Below, one piece after another: positions 44,701 to 53,500 of a stretch of 64,000 nucleotides of DNA. Position 1 is the stretch's first letter. Every line of letters starts with the position of its first letter. The notes beneath the pieces are model-generated. The model saw only the letters and a list, made by a program, of their open reading frames with translations, was not told where the DNA came from and made no database searches. The position numbers and the translations under genes are program-made. The DNA is from Lineus longissimus (taxonomy: Eukaryota > Nemertea > Pilidiophora > Heteronemertea > Lineidae), in NCBI RefSeq assembly GCF_910592395.1, contig NC_088312.1, positions 19,723,292 to 19,787,291 on the forward strand, given 5' to 3'.

Positions 44701-46478
44701 AGGAAACTCCACGAGTGAGGACATGGATGAGAGACTTTGAGCGGTTGAAAATTGATGAAAATGGCATCTTGAGGAGATCATGTCGTCTCAGCGATGGTTC
44801 GAATGTTCTGCAACTTTGCCTGCCTAGACAACACCAGGAGTTGGTTTTCAAAGAGCTGCACGAAGAGATGGGACACCCAGGTCCCGAGAGGGTGATCTCC
44901 CTGGCGAAGGACCGGTTTCACTGGCCAGGAATGGCAAAAGACATCACTCACTATGTCACCAAAGTCTGCCGATGTTTGAAAGACAAGAGGCCTGCCAGGC
45001 CCCGCCGAGCTGAGATGAAACCAATACAAGCCACGTATCCTTTTGAGATAGTGTCCATTGATTTTATGCACTTAGAACGCTCCAAGGGAGGATATGAGTA
45101 TTTGCTTGTGATAATCGACCATTTCACGCGATTTGCTCAGGCTTATCCAACCAGAAACAAATCGGGTAAGACAGCCGCTGACAAAGTGTTTAATGAGTTC
45201 ATGCCACGTTTTGGTTTTGTCGACCGCCTCCACCATGACCAGGGCGGCGAATTCGAGAACTCTCTGTTCAAGAGACTCCAGGAGAAGTGTGGTGTGACAC
45301 ATTCAAGGACAACCCCCTATCATCCGCAGGGCAATGGTAAGTGTGAGAGAATGAATAGGACTTTGCTCGACATGCTTCGGACATTAGACAAAAAGCAAAA
45401 ACAGGACTGGAAAGCTCAAGTCAATCGACTGGTTCATGCTTACAATTGTATCCGACATGAGAGCACTGGCTTTTCTCCTTTTAAACTATTGTTCAATCGT
45501 TCCCCTAGGTTACCAATTGACTTGATTTTTGGTTTGTATTCTGAAGGGAAAGATACAGCTGGCAGGTGGTTGGAGGGCATGCAGGAGGCATATCGGACAG
45601 CACAGCAAAAGGCATCCAAAGCGGCTGACAAAGCCAAGAAGCAGTATGACAAGGGTCTGAGGAGCTCCGGATTAAAGCCTGGTGACAGAGTACTGGTCCG
45701 TAACTTAACAGAGAGAGGTGGCCCGGGAAAGCTCCGATCCTACTGGGAAGATGGGATCCATGTTGTCGTGAAAAGAATGACTGATGACTCGCCTGTATAT
45801 GAAGTCCAACCCGAGAGTGGTAGGGGGCGGCATAGGATTCTCCACAGGAACCTCCTTTTCCAGTGTGATGAACTGCCTGTCGAAGGAGTGGCTGATGCTG
45901 TAAAAGAGACCAAGAACAAGAGGCGAAGGACAAGGAGAGAGCTGGATAGAGGCCGCAACATTGATCCAATGGGAGACAGCGACTCCAGTGATGCAACAGA
46001 GGTTTTAGGTTGGGCTGCCCTGCCAGAGCCATCTGACACCGCCATAGGAGGGTCACACCCTGGGCCGTCTGACACTAGCATGGGAGAGTCACAACCAGAG
46101 CCTTTTGTTCCCACTGCCGATCCAGAGGAATCAACTGACAGCCCGCCTCGCGAGTCGGACAGGAGCTCCCCAAGTTCAGATGACTCGTCGGTGGACACTG
46201 CAAGAGGCAGGCCAATAAGGACACTGCGGCCTAAGACAATTCTGACATATGACCAATTGGGAAACCCCTCCTATCATCCAGCGCAGGCCTGGCAAGTTCA
46301 GCAGGTTCCAGGAATTTCCACATCTCCAAACTTCCATGGTCAGAATGTGCCAATCCAGCAGTACCCACCTCAGATGTTCTGGTCCTGGCCAGCTGAAACG
46401 ATGTGTGGACAATGGTATCCAGTATATCCTGCATGTCCTCCCACAATGCCCCAAGGACCAATTGGACAGAATTGTTAG
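41757..46478 (+). CDS. pol: Pol polyprotein of gypsy C (MYND finger, protease, RT, RNase H, integrase)
   Basis: Open in the -1 frame from before 41667 to TAG at 46476-46478; translated as a gag-pol fusion through the slippery site, so the start given is approximate. In order: a MYND-type zinc finger at about 41844-41966 (CSGC...CSGC...YCSKQC...HWKTHKVLC); aspartic protease with WDTGAQVSL near 42144; reverse transcriptase with YLDD at 43557-43568; RNase H with HTDASGEG near 44077; integrase zinc region near 44856-44985; integrase core with SIDF near 45055, HHDQGGEF near 45230 and NGKCERM near 45335 as D, D, E; then a GPG/F-like C-terminal module (GGPGKLRSYWEDG) and a long Ser/Pro/Asp-rich tail. 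No chromodomain is seen. The second zinc-region cysteine pair reads CRC rather than CxxC. Confidence 0.93.
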   Translation, partial: KRPGAAAVGGPAAQREDFPLKEPQVLEWLCSGCDKPCGKETFRRCSGCHKSLYCSKQCQQGHWKTHKVLCQAIQTLGKREKEQLKLSDNELRGSVPNLSPKCRKQLVRLVGEKCVTSLYFDGKQGGALWDTGAQVSLVQDTWLQEKFPEKRVRGVLELFDQGLLEQDLVISSASGGLIDIKGWVAFDVSTGPDSEVISVPFVVTSSPIQRPVVGFNVIPYLCSNHECSPCSIFQGLKAADSDALVQMFRREQEGEWGVVRAGRRNVIVKPGACEIFKCFVRSEGAVGGEVAIFSPSDLVDRDGIQVPESLIQLERGSVTTFNVPVRNNSSSPIVIRKGSHLGTIVSVKSVVTLRPPETYETDRQTSDSETSQGTGAKCMNVDAVLGGQASHDDHWDPDIPLDETLLSPDQVHQVREMLREECQAFARDDDDIGCTPDLQLELKLLDDTPVQQPYRRLPPPLYTEVKDYILDLLNKGWIRKSDSNYSSPMVAVRKRDNSLRLCIDYRALNSKTLPSQRPIPRIQETIDRLMGNRWFSTLDQGKAYHQGFVKPECRPLTASITPWSLYEWVRIPFGLSQCCGAFQTFMEEVLWDLRDKCCVPYLDDVLVYSPDFDAHLQDVRAVLRRLKAKGIKLKPRKCLLFRKEVRFLGTLVGEEGTRMDPADLEAVVTLKTKCPKTVGEVRHVMGLLGYFRKYIPDFSRRAKPIYDLLTPSDDGQKPKKGKPKTKTTKGQAPSRQSVNWTDLHQTRLEELIDVLISPEVMAYPDFSSPFILHTDASGEGLAAILYQHRGGKLVVIAYGSRTLSPAEKNYHSGKLEFLALKWAVCDRFRDFLYYAPYTDVYTDNNPLTYVLTSAKLDATRQRWVGELSDFNLNLYYKPGAQNTDADALSRLPLDFEEYIQRCTRKADQEQVRAMMGGQETANLMGINCQFFEAAQDVGQNDTSIGRRSPAEINEAQDEDPELKRVKDMCREVSRPTKRQLQKETPRVRTWMRDFERLKIDENGILRRSCRLSDGSNVLQLCLPRQHQELVFKELHEEMGHPGPERVISLAKDRFHWPGMAKDITHYVTKVCRCLKDKRPARPRRAEMKPIQATYPFEIVSIDFMHLERSKGGYEYLLVIIDHFTRFAQAYPTRNKSGKTAADKVFNEFMPRFGFVDRLHHDQGGEFENSLFKRLQEKCGVTHSRTTPYHPQGNGKCERMNRTLLDMLRTLDKKQKQDWKAQVNRLVHAYNCIRHESTGFSPFKLLFNRSPRLPIDLIFGLYSEGKDTAGRWLEGMQEAYRTAQQKASKAADKAKKQYDKGLRSSGLKPGDRVLVRNLTERGGPGKLRSYWEDGIHVVVKRMTDDSPVYEVQPESGRGRHRILHRNLLFQCDELPVEGVADAVKETKNKRRRTRRELDRGRNIDPMGDSDSSDATEVLGWAALPEPSDTAIGGSHPGPSDTSMGESQPEPFVPTADPEESTDSPPRESDRSSPSSDDSSVDTARGRPIRTLRPKTILTYDQLGNPSYHPAQAWQVQQVPGISTSPNFHGQNVPIQQYPPQMFWSWPAETMCGQWYPVYPACPPTMPQGPIGQNC

Positions 46479-46912
46479 GACAGACTTGTTAACAATCTGA
46501 CTTAGAGTGTACATGTAGTGCGTTGGTTCGTTATGATGTTGAGCTATATTCACAACTTTCCAAGGATATTGCTTTTTCTTGTATTTGACATTTTAGTGTT
46601 CTATCTGATCATCCTGGTCTAGGTTTGTGCAAGGATGAAAATAGATGATATTCAGGTCCTGAGTTATCAATCTCTGTCTTCCTGTTGTTCCCATTTGGGT
46701 GCTATGTTGGAGTCAGGCCGTGTCTTTAGTTGACGAATATGTGTTCAGGATGGCCACTTGATCACGAGGTTCTACGGTTTGTCTTTGAGGTTGGACAACT
46801 CTTTGACTACTGGTATAATACTTAGACTCCTACTTTAGTCCGTCTTCAGGAAGTTGTGTGGTTTGTCTTCTCTTGTCCTGGGTGTCAATGTCTGGGACGA
46901 CATTTTCTTAAC

Positions 46913-46922
46913 GGGGGGAGAG
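46913..46922 (+). promoter_or_regulatory. Polypurine tract of gypsy C
   Basis: GGGGGGAGAG lies immediately before the 3' LTR, the normal position for plus-strand priming. Confidence 0.85.
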
Positions 46923-48524
46923 TGTGACGGTGTGACGGAGAGGTTAAAAGGGGGTACCCTAAAATTTGAGTTGTGCCGCACGCGGTCTCTTAGCAACAGG
47001 CACCTGGGCGTGGCCTTGTGGGTTCTGGGAAAGACGCGGTGCAGTAGCCATTTTGTTGGGGAAATAAACCCGAGTTTCGGGAACCTCTGTCACAAAATTA
47101 TAAGTTTCTCCCTTCCTTTCTTGCAGGTAAGCTAACATCTGGGCCAAAGTGACAGATAAATGTATATAGTACAAACTGATGCCCAGGTTTTTGGGCAATT
47201 TTCGTGTTTTTGAACGATATTTAGCAGTTGAAGTGGCGGTGACAATCGCGGTTGGTTGCCGGCCAGACTTTTCGTGGGTTTTATTCCCGCGCTTTAGTTT
47301 CGGCCGATTAAAGTCAGGTTAATCTAAGTAACGCCCACTCTGGAGTGGTTGTGGTAGTTGATTTGGCCACCCAGAGCTGTGTGTCGTACTCGTATGTCAG
47401 ATTCATGTGATTTTAGCCATGAATAAGGGTCAGAAAGGGCACAGAGATGGGTCAGCCAGAGCGCTGTTTAGTTTAACGGATAATCGCCCGGTGGCAGCAG
47501 CTGACGGTCAGAGATGTGACAATATTTTGAGATGCTGATTGTGTTTGCTACATTTGGCTGCAATATCTTTTTGTTATTCCTTCTAAGTAACTAAGCCAGA
47601 GTTAAAGACTTGTGAGTCCAGACTATAAGATATATTATTGCTAGTTATTTTCATGGTTTAGACCTGGCTGTGTAGATAAATGTAATGAGTATGATTTCAA
47701 GACAAAGAGACTGAATTGGAGTAAACTGTTGAGTAAACTTTGGAACTTTTGGTTCATGTGCAAATGTACATTGTGTATAGGTATAGGACAAGATCGCCTA
47801 AATTTCTATAGGTTGTTTCAAGGTTGTGTGATAACTTGTAGTGAAGGTTTTGGACTTACTTGATTACAAAAACAGCTTGTGAGGTCACTGTTTGTGAGTC
47901 CAGTAATGATTAACCCTTTCTGTGCTACAGATAGTCTAGTGTGAGATTATACTCTGTTTCCAAGTTGCTGGGCGATTAAGGTGCGCCCTTTATTTTATGG
48001 TTTCACCCTGTGAGTTAGGTTGGGCTGTGACCAAAATGCTGTTCATTCCATTTCTCCTTAAAGGTGTTGCCAGTTTAGGAATAATTTCCTTCGGCCTGGT
48101 TGGTGGGATTAACCCATTATTTTCATGTTTGTATATTAACATGTCTTTGTCTACAACTTGTGTAAGGTGGAGTCACCTCTATGGATTGGACTTGGGGGTC
48201 AAGGGTATTGATGTCACAAGAAGGGGCGGTTGGGAATCCAGACTTTGTAGTCTCCGGGGTTTGGCTTCTGCTGGTTGTGCCTTAGATTTCCATGGTCTGT
48301 TCCATGTCTCTGGGCGGCTCCGACTCCACTGATGCCTTGTTGTGGAAAAATGTGTTTGTTTAATTACGTTATTCTTGCCTAATCTAGATGTAGGCAGTAG
48401 CCATTTTGTTGGGGAAATAAACCCGAGTTTCGGGAACCTCTGTCACAAAATTATAAGTTTCTCCCTTCCTTTCTTGCAGCGACAATTCCCAGTACGTGTA
48501 TTTGGACCCTGAGTAAGGGCTACA
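46923..48524 (+). repeat. 3' LTR of gypsy C (1602 bp)
   Basis: Nearly identical to the 5' LTR, including the internal 86-bp repeat. The 2-bp length difference comes from GTTTAATTACG here against GTTATTACG in the 5' LTR. 46479-46912, before it, is untranslated and holds no other feature. Confidence 0.95.
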
Positions 48525-49358
48525 TCAACACTGTCAGGAACCCCCCCCCCATCCTATCTACCTAGCCAACACCCAGACAGAGGTTACCAAATGACAGAGC
48601 TGAGAGTGCCCAAACATCTGAGGAATCCATGCAACAGCAAAAGCTTTGGCAAATATGCTGAAGGGAACGATGCAATATAATATTTCGGGCTTGGTCACCC
48701 GCCCACCCCCCCCCCCCCCCAGCCCTAGTGTCCCTAATTGAACCATCCAAAACTAGGGATCTTGGGCCATAAAGTGGACAAATAAAGCAAGAAGTTATCA
48801 AAGGGCAGTCATTCTCGTATCTTCAAAGATCACTTGAGGTCGAGCTTTTCATGTATGTTGATGTTTGGACATATTCTCTCCTCAAATCCACTTGGGACGC
48901 CAATTTGGACCCCCCTGTGGACATGGAAAATTTTTCAATTTTCCCAATGGCATGTGTTTCAGTATACCCAGTATGATGCTGCCATCTGCAGGAGCTATCG
49001 GCAAACTAAATATGCAAACTCTATGTGATTCAAAATGGCCACAGAAGTCGGCCAATTTTCATGTTTTCTTAGAATTAACATTAGGAAAAATTGCAATACA
49101 CGTGGTATTTTCAACCCATATGTGGACATGGAAAAATTTTCACCAATCAACTCAAAATTTTGGCCTGAAAATGCCTTGATAGTCATAGAATCACATACGC
49201 TATCGGCAACTAGGCTTTAGTTACACAGAAAGCCGTGAGATGTCTCTCACCTCGATCTGCTATAGAAAACGTATGCTTGGCTCTGGAAGGGAGTTTGGCG
49301 CATGCGCAGCTAAAAGGTTGGGATTGCTGGTGACCTATCCTCATAGTGACCTGCTGCC

Positions 49359-49517
49359 CTACACAAGTTCGATTTGACTTATTAAAAACTTCAGCTGCAC
49401 TGCGACGATGCTGTCATCTGGGATCTTCGCAAATGGACGCCGTCCATCTGGTAACAGGAACTTGTTGATCTGGTAGGTCAAGAATGTCTTGTAGCCCAGG
49501 TAATATGTTGCAAGATT
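49359..49517 (-). pseudogene. Orphan terminal exon of the ebony-like gene, copy 2
   Basis: Same exon as 62058-62225, 9 nt shorter through an in-frame deletion near the 3' end (LKFLISQIELV then TAG). Acceptor TTTTCAG is retained. The upstream exon is missing: homology with the parental intron stops at about 49873, where a G-rich repeat begins. An open frame with only an in-frame indel fits either recency or some constraint. Confidence 0.8.
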
Positions 49518-50563
49518 CTGAAAAGATGTAAGAATTCTACCAATTGGTGTTGATGGTAACAATGGCAGTAGTCTGATGTTCATGTTCATAAGGCAGAAAT
49601 GGGCACAGTTTTGAAACAGTCATTCCTACATGATTGATATGACTGTACCCTGCCACACACAGAACCGGAATATAAAGAATCGGCAGATTACACCCCTCAA
49701 AAACACATGAACTATACCATGTTTTAACTGGGTAAACAAAACAATACAAATGATATCTGTATGACACTACATCCCAAAAATTGCTGTGTTCACTTTTTTG
49801 ACACAAATTATTTTTCCTTTAATAATAGAAATTTGAAGGGTAAAAATAATTTCGCTCTGAATTCACCCCAACTATTTTTTTATGGGGCCTTATTGTTCAG
49901 CGTCTCCAAGGAATTCTATTTTTAGAGTCCAATGGGGGGGGGGTTGGGGGGCCTTCCCCCCAATGTACTGACTGAAACCTATCACTTTCAGAGAACGGGG
50001 GAGGGGGTTTGGGAGACTCATCCCCCAATGTACTGGCTAAATATGTCAGAAGGACGGGGTTTGGGGGGGGCTCCCCCATGTCAAACAGTTGTGTGAGTTC
50101 ACTAGGGGGGGGGCCTTCCCCCCAATGTACTGACTAAAACCTATCACTTTCAGAGAACGGGGGAGGGGGTTTGGGGGACTCATCCCCCAATGTACTGGCT
50201 AAATATGTCAGAAGGACGGGGTTTGGGGGGGGGGGGCTCCCCCATGTCAAACAGTTGTGTGAGTTCACTAGAGCTTGCTCTTTACATATTAACCCGTTTC
50301 TTAATTGTTGCCCTTTCCCCTATTCTAACCACACATTCCTAAATAATTCTAATCCACCTCCTCAGTGAGCTCTACTTCCCAACCTCCTAACCATCCCAAA
50401 TCATCTACTCAGCAGAAGACCGTTTTGGGATTTGCAGGTGCTCGCGGGTGAGATGGAACTTTTTGTATAAGGAAATGAAAAATAAAATTATTTTTCATGA
50501 CTGCTACTCGCAAGTACCATGTGAAATGTTGCAATAGATTTGCGTACAGAACTCTGCAAAAAT
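49518..50563. repeat. Intron remnant, then G-rich repeat with 162-bp tandem duplication
   Basis: 49518-49873 is the ebony-like intron. From 49873 a repeat reads ATGGGGCCTTATTGTTCAGC and continues with G-runs; the module from CCTTCCCCCCAATGTACTGA to GTGTGAGTTCACTAG occurs twice, 162 bp apart (about 49952 and 50114). It ends near 50292 with CTTTACATATTA. 50293-50500 shows nothing recognisable. CYP20A1 unit homology begins near 50502. Confidence 0.75.
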
Positions 50564-53500
50564 ATGCTGGATTTTGCCATATTTGCGGTGACATTTGTGG
50601 TTGCACTTATTGGTCTGGTTGTCTACTTGTATCCAGTAAGTTTATGGTTTTAATTCACCCTTTTTTGCATTTGTTAAACGTGTAAAGTACTCTTACTGTA
50701 TGAAAGTGGGAGGTAATTTTTTGAAAAAGACCAGCCCCAGGAATGACGTGGGCCTACTCAGCATGCTTAGGGCAGTAGGTTAGATATCCTCTCACCTCAT
50801 GACCTGTCACTGTCAGAGCCAGAGGGGACTTTGAAGGCCTCCCAGACCCAACAAACCAGCAAACAAAGGCCACATGACCGCATGACAAGACGACCAGTTT
50901 GAGTTTGTCCAGGCAGTAGGCCTACATGTCACTTTTTTGACATGCCTCTCCCAACTAGTCCCCACTCGTAGTTGACCACTCATCAACCAATCAAGGATGA
51001 ATCCCCGTAATCATGCCCAAAGAGCGTTGAACTAGATTTTTTTATGTTGAAGAATGAGGCCATATTCCAGATGGGATGATAATATATCAAACCATTCATC
51101 ATGTTTATTATCCATTTAGGCCTAATTGTCATCAACAAGACAGTTCTATGCTTACATGTAGGATGCCCTGCTTTGTATTAAACCACTTGCGCCTAATAAT
51201 CATTTGGGCGCAATTTTCACCTCCTCTATTTCTTAACTAGTGGAGTTGGAGTGTCACGCTTAACCCAAAGGTGCTGAATCAGAGGGGTGCGTAAGAAAGC
51301 AGGAGCGGACCAAAACGGGCCGGAACGGAGTTAAAATTTGCCGAAACGGAGCTTCTAGTGGTTTTAAATGGCATCTATAGGCAAGATAGGGCCCCTGAAT
51401 TATAAATTATGTTCATATAATGAAGATTAGACTTCTTTTCCATGATAGCCCCTAAATATTTAATGAGGACTAAATTTACTTTCACACAGAGCTGAAGTGA
51501 CGTCATCAGTTCTTGTGCAGTATAAGCGCTGTCTGCTACTGGAATCGGCCTCGACCAAATCAGGCAATATCATCAATATCACGATGGAAAAGAAGTCTGA
51601 TCTTCATTATATGAACATAATTTATAATTCAGGGGCCCTATCTTGCCTATAGATGCCATTTAAAACCACTAGAAGCTCCGTTTCGGCAAATTTTAACTCC
51701 GATCCGGCCCGTTTTGGTTCGTTTCGGTCCGTTCCTGCTTTCTTATGAACCGGAATCAGAGCAACACATTGTTAAAGATTTTTACCTAGTCATGATCTTC
51801 AAGACCTTTAAACGTCTTTAAAGACTCTGTTGAATTGATCTTCAAGACCACAGCAATACCAGAATTGCTAGCGTCTTGATGATGAAGACTAGGGACCTAG
51901 TCAATAGTCTATCTCGATCTTCAAGACCATAGCAATTCTACAAGGGTTTCCCTAGCGTATGGGCACAGTATAAATGTACTGACTGTAGATGCTATGAACA
52001 CATCAAAATGTGTTGAAATCAGCCCTCAGAACCCAGACCATATTTTCCCCAAGGCAACAAGCAACAACAATAAGATGTCGGCTAGGTTCATGGCTGTAAG
52101 ATCACTCATTGCTACCCAAGTTGGAAGTCCTGCACATGCACATAACGGTTCAATATCTTTGTCGTATATGTCTTGTAACAGTCCGTTTATTCATATTTCA
52201 GGGGCGAAGTAAGCCAACTACTGTGCCAGGCCTTGAACCAACTGATCCCAGGTAACACTTCCACTAGAATTTCAGTCTGCCAGGGCTTTCCAACTTTCCC
52301 TCAGAGTGGGTTGTCGCGGATGGTCTCTGATGCCACAAAAAACGTGCGACAACCCCTTTCATTTTTTGTGATTGATTGTATGCATCATTTAGCCCTAATA
52401 AGGAAGAATTTAAGGCTGAAATAGACTTTTTTATACTCATTTGCCATGTGTTTGGTGGTTAAAATGTGATTTGGGAGTCCCCTGTTTTGCAACAGGCTGT
52501 TGACCCCAGCATCCTGTCGGCCCCTGGGGCAGCCTGTCAGTTTTTGGTGTCCCCTGGTTCAACCTGTCGGCCCCTGGGGCAGCCTGTCAGTTTTAGGTGT
52601 CCCCTGGTTCAACCTGTCGGCCCCTGGGGCAGCCTGTCAGTTTTAGGTATCCCCTGGTTCAGCCTGTCAGCCCCTGGGGCAGCCTGTCAGTTTTAGGTAT
52701 CCCCTGGTTCAACCTGTCGGCCCCTGGGGCAGCCTGTCAGTTTTAGGTATCCCCTGGTTCAACCTGTCGGCCCCTGGGGCAGCCTGTCAGTTTTAGGTGT
52801 CCCCTGGTTCAGCCTGTCGGCCCCTGGGGCAGCCTGTCAGTTTTAGGTATCCCCTGGTTCAACCTGTCGGCCCCTGGGGCAGCCTGTCAGTTTTAGGTGT
52901 CCCCTGGTTCAGCCTGTCGGCCCCTGGGGCAGCCTGTCAGTTTTAGGTGTCCCCTGGTTCAGCCTGTCGGCCCCTGGGGCAGCCTGTCAGTTTTTGGTGT
53001 CCCCTGGTCCAGCCTGTCGACCCCTGGGGCAGCCTGTCAGTTTTTGGTGTCCCCTGGTTCAGCCTGTCACCCAAAAACCTGCTTATAGTGGTTGGAAAGC
53101 AGGCAGACCATGCCAGAAAATACACAGAGCGAAAAACAAAATTCAGAAAAGGCAGGGTGCTGGGCCTTGCTAATGCTCTTTAAACATCATGAAGTTAAAA
53201 CTTTATGAAGAGAGTATCATTTGTTTTGGATTGCATGATCAAAACTTATTGTCTTGACTCCTTCATTTTCAGCGAGGGAAACTTGGCGGACATCGCCCAG
53301 GCCGGCAGCCTCCATGAATTCCTGATAGTTCTTCACGACAAGTATGGCTCGATTGCCTCCTTCTGGATGGGCAGCCAGCTCGTCATCAGCATCGCCAGAG
53401 TTGATCTCTTCCAACAGCAGATGGGACTCTTCGATAGGCCTCGTAAGTGCATGAAGTGGATGAAATGAGCGATTGAATTCACCTTCACAAAAAACTAATA

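Larger units (their letters stand above)
38898..48524 (+). mobile_element. Full-length, very young Ty3/gypsy LTR retrotransposon C (9627 bp)
   Basis: The 5' LTR (38898-40497) and 3' LTR (46923-48524) begin TGTGACGG and end GGGCTACA. The 4-bp TCAA flanks both sides (38894-38897 and 48525-48528) as target duplication. By eye the LTRs differ only by one substitution (near 40043 and 48068) and one 2-bp indel (near 40335 and 48361). Inside are a primer-binding site, intact gag and pol in two frames, and a polypurine tract (46913-46922). Everything needed for retrotransposition appears present. Confidence 0.96.
38650..49331. mobile_element. Inverted-repeat element of about 1 kb, split by the gypsy C insertion
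   Basis: ACCAGCAATCCCCAACTTT at the left edge is answered by AAAGGTTGGGATTGCTGGT at the right edge. Units 1 and 3 lack this sequence at the same place. Without the 9.6-kb gypsy element and its target duplication it is about 1050 bp. It is non-coding, and no clean target duplication is visible. The segments 38650-38897 and 48525-49331 contain nothing else recognisable except a short poly-C at about 48541-48550 and 48706-48720. Confidence 0.7.

Noticed and set aside
45505-46056. 183-codon minus-strand frame
   Set aside because: Antisense shadow of the gypsy C integrase C-terminus and tail.
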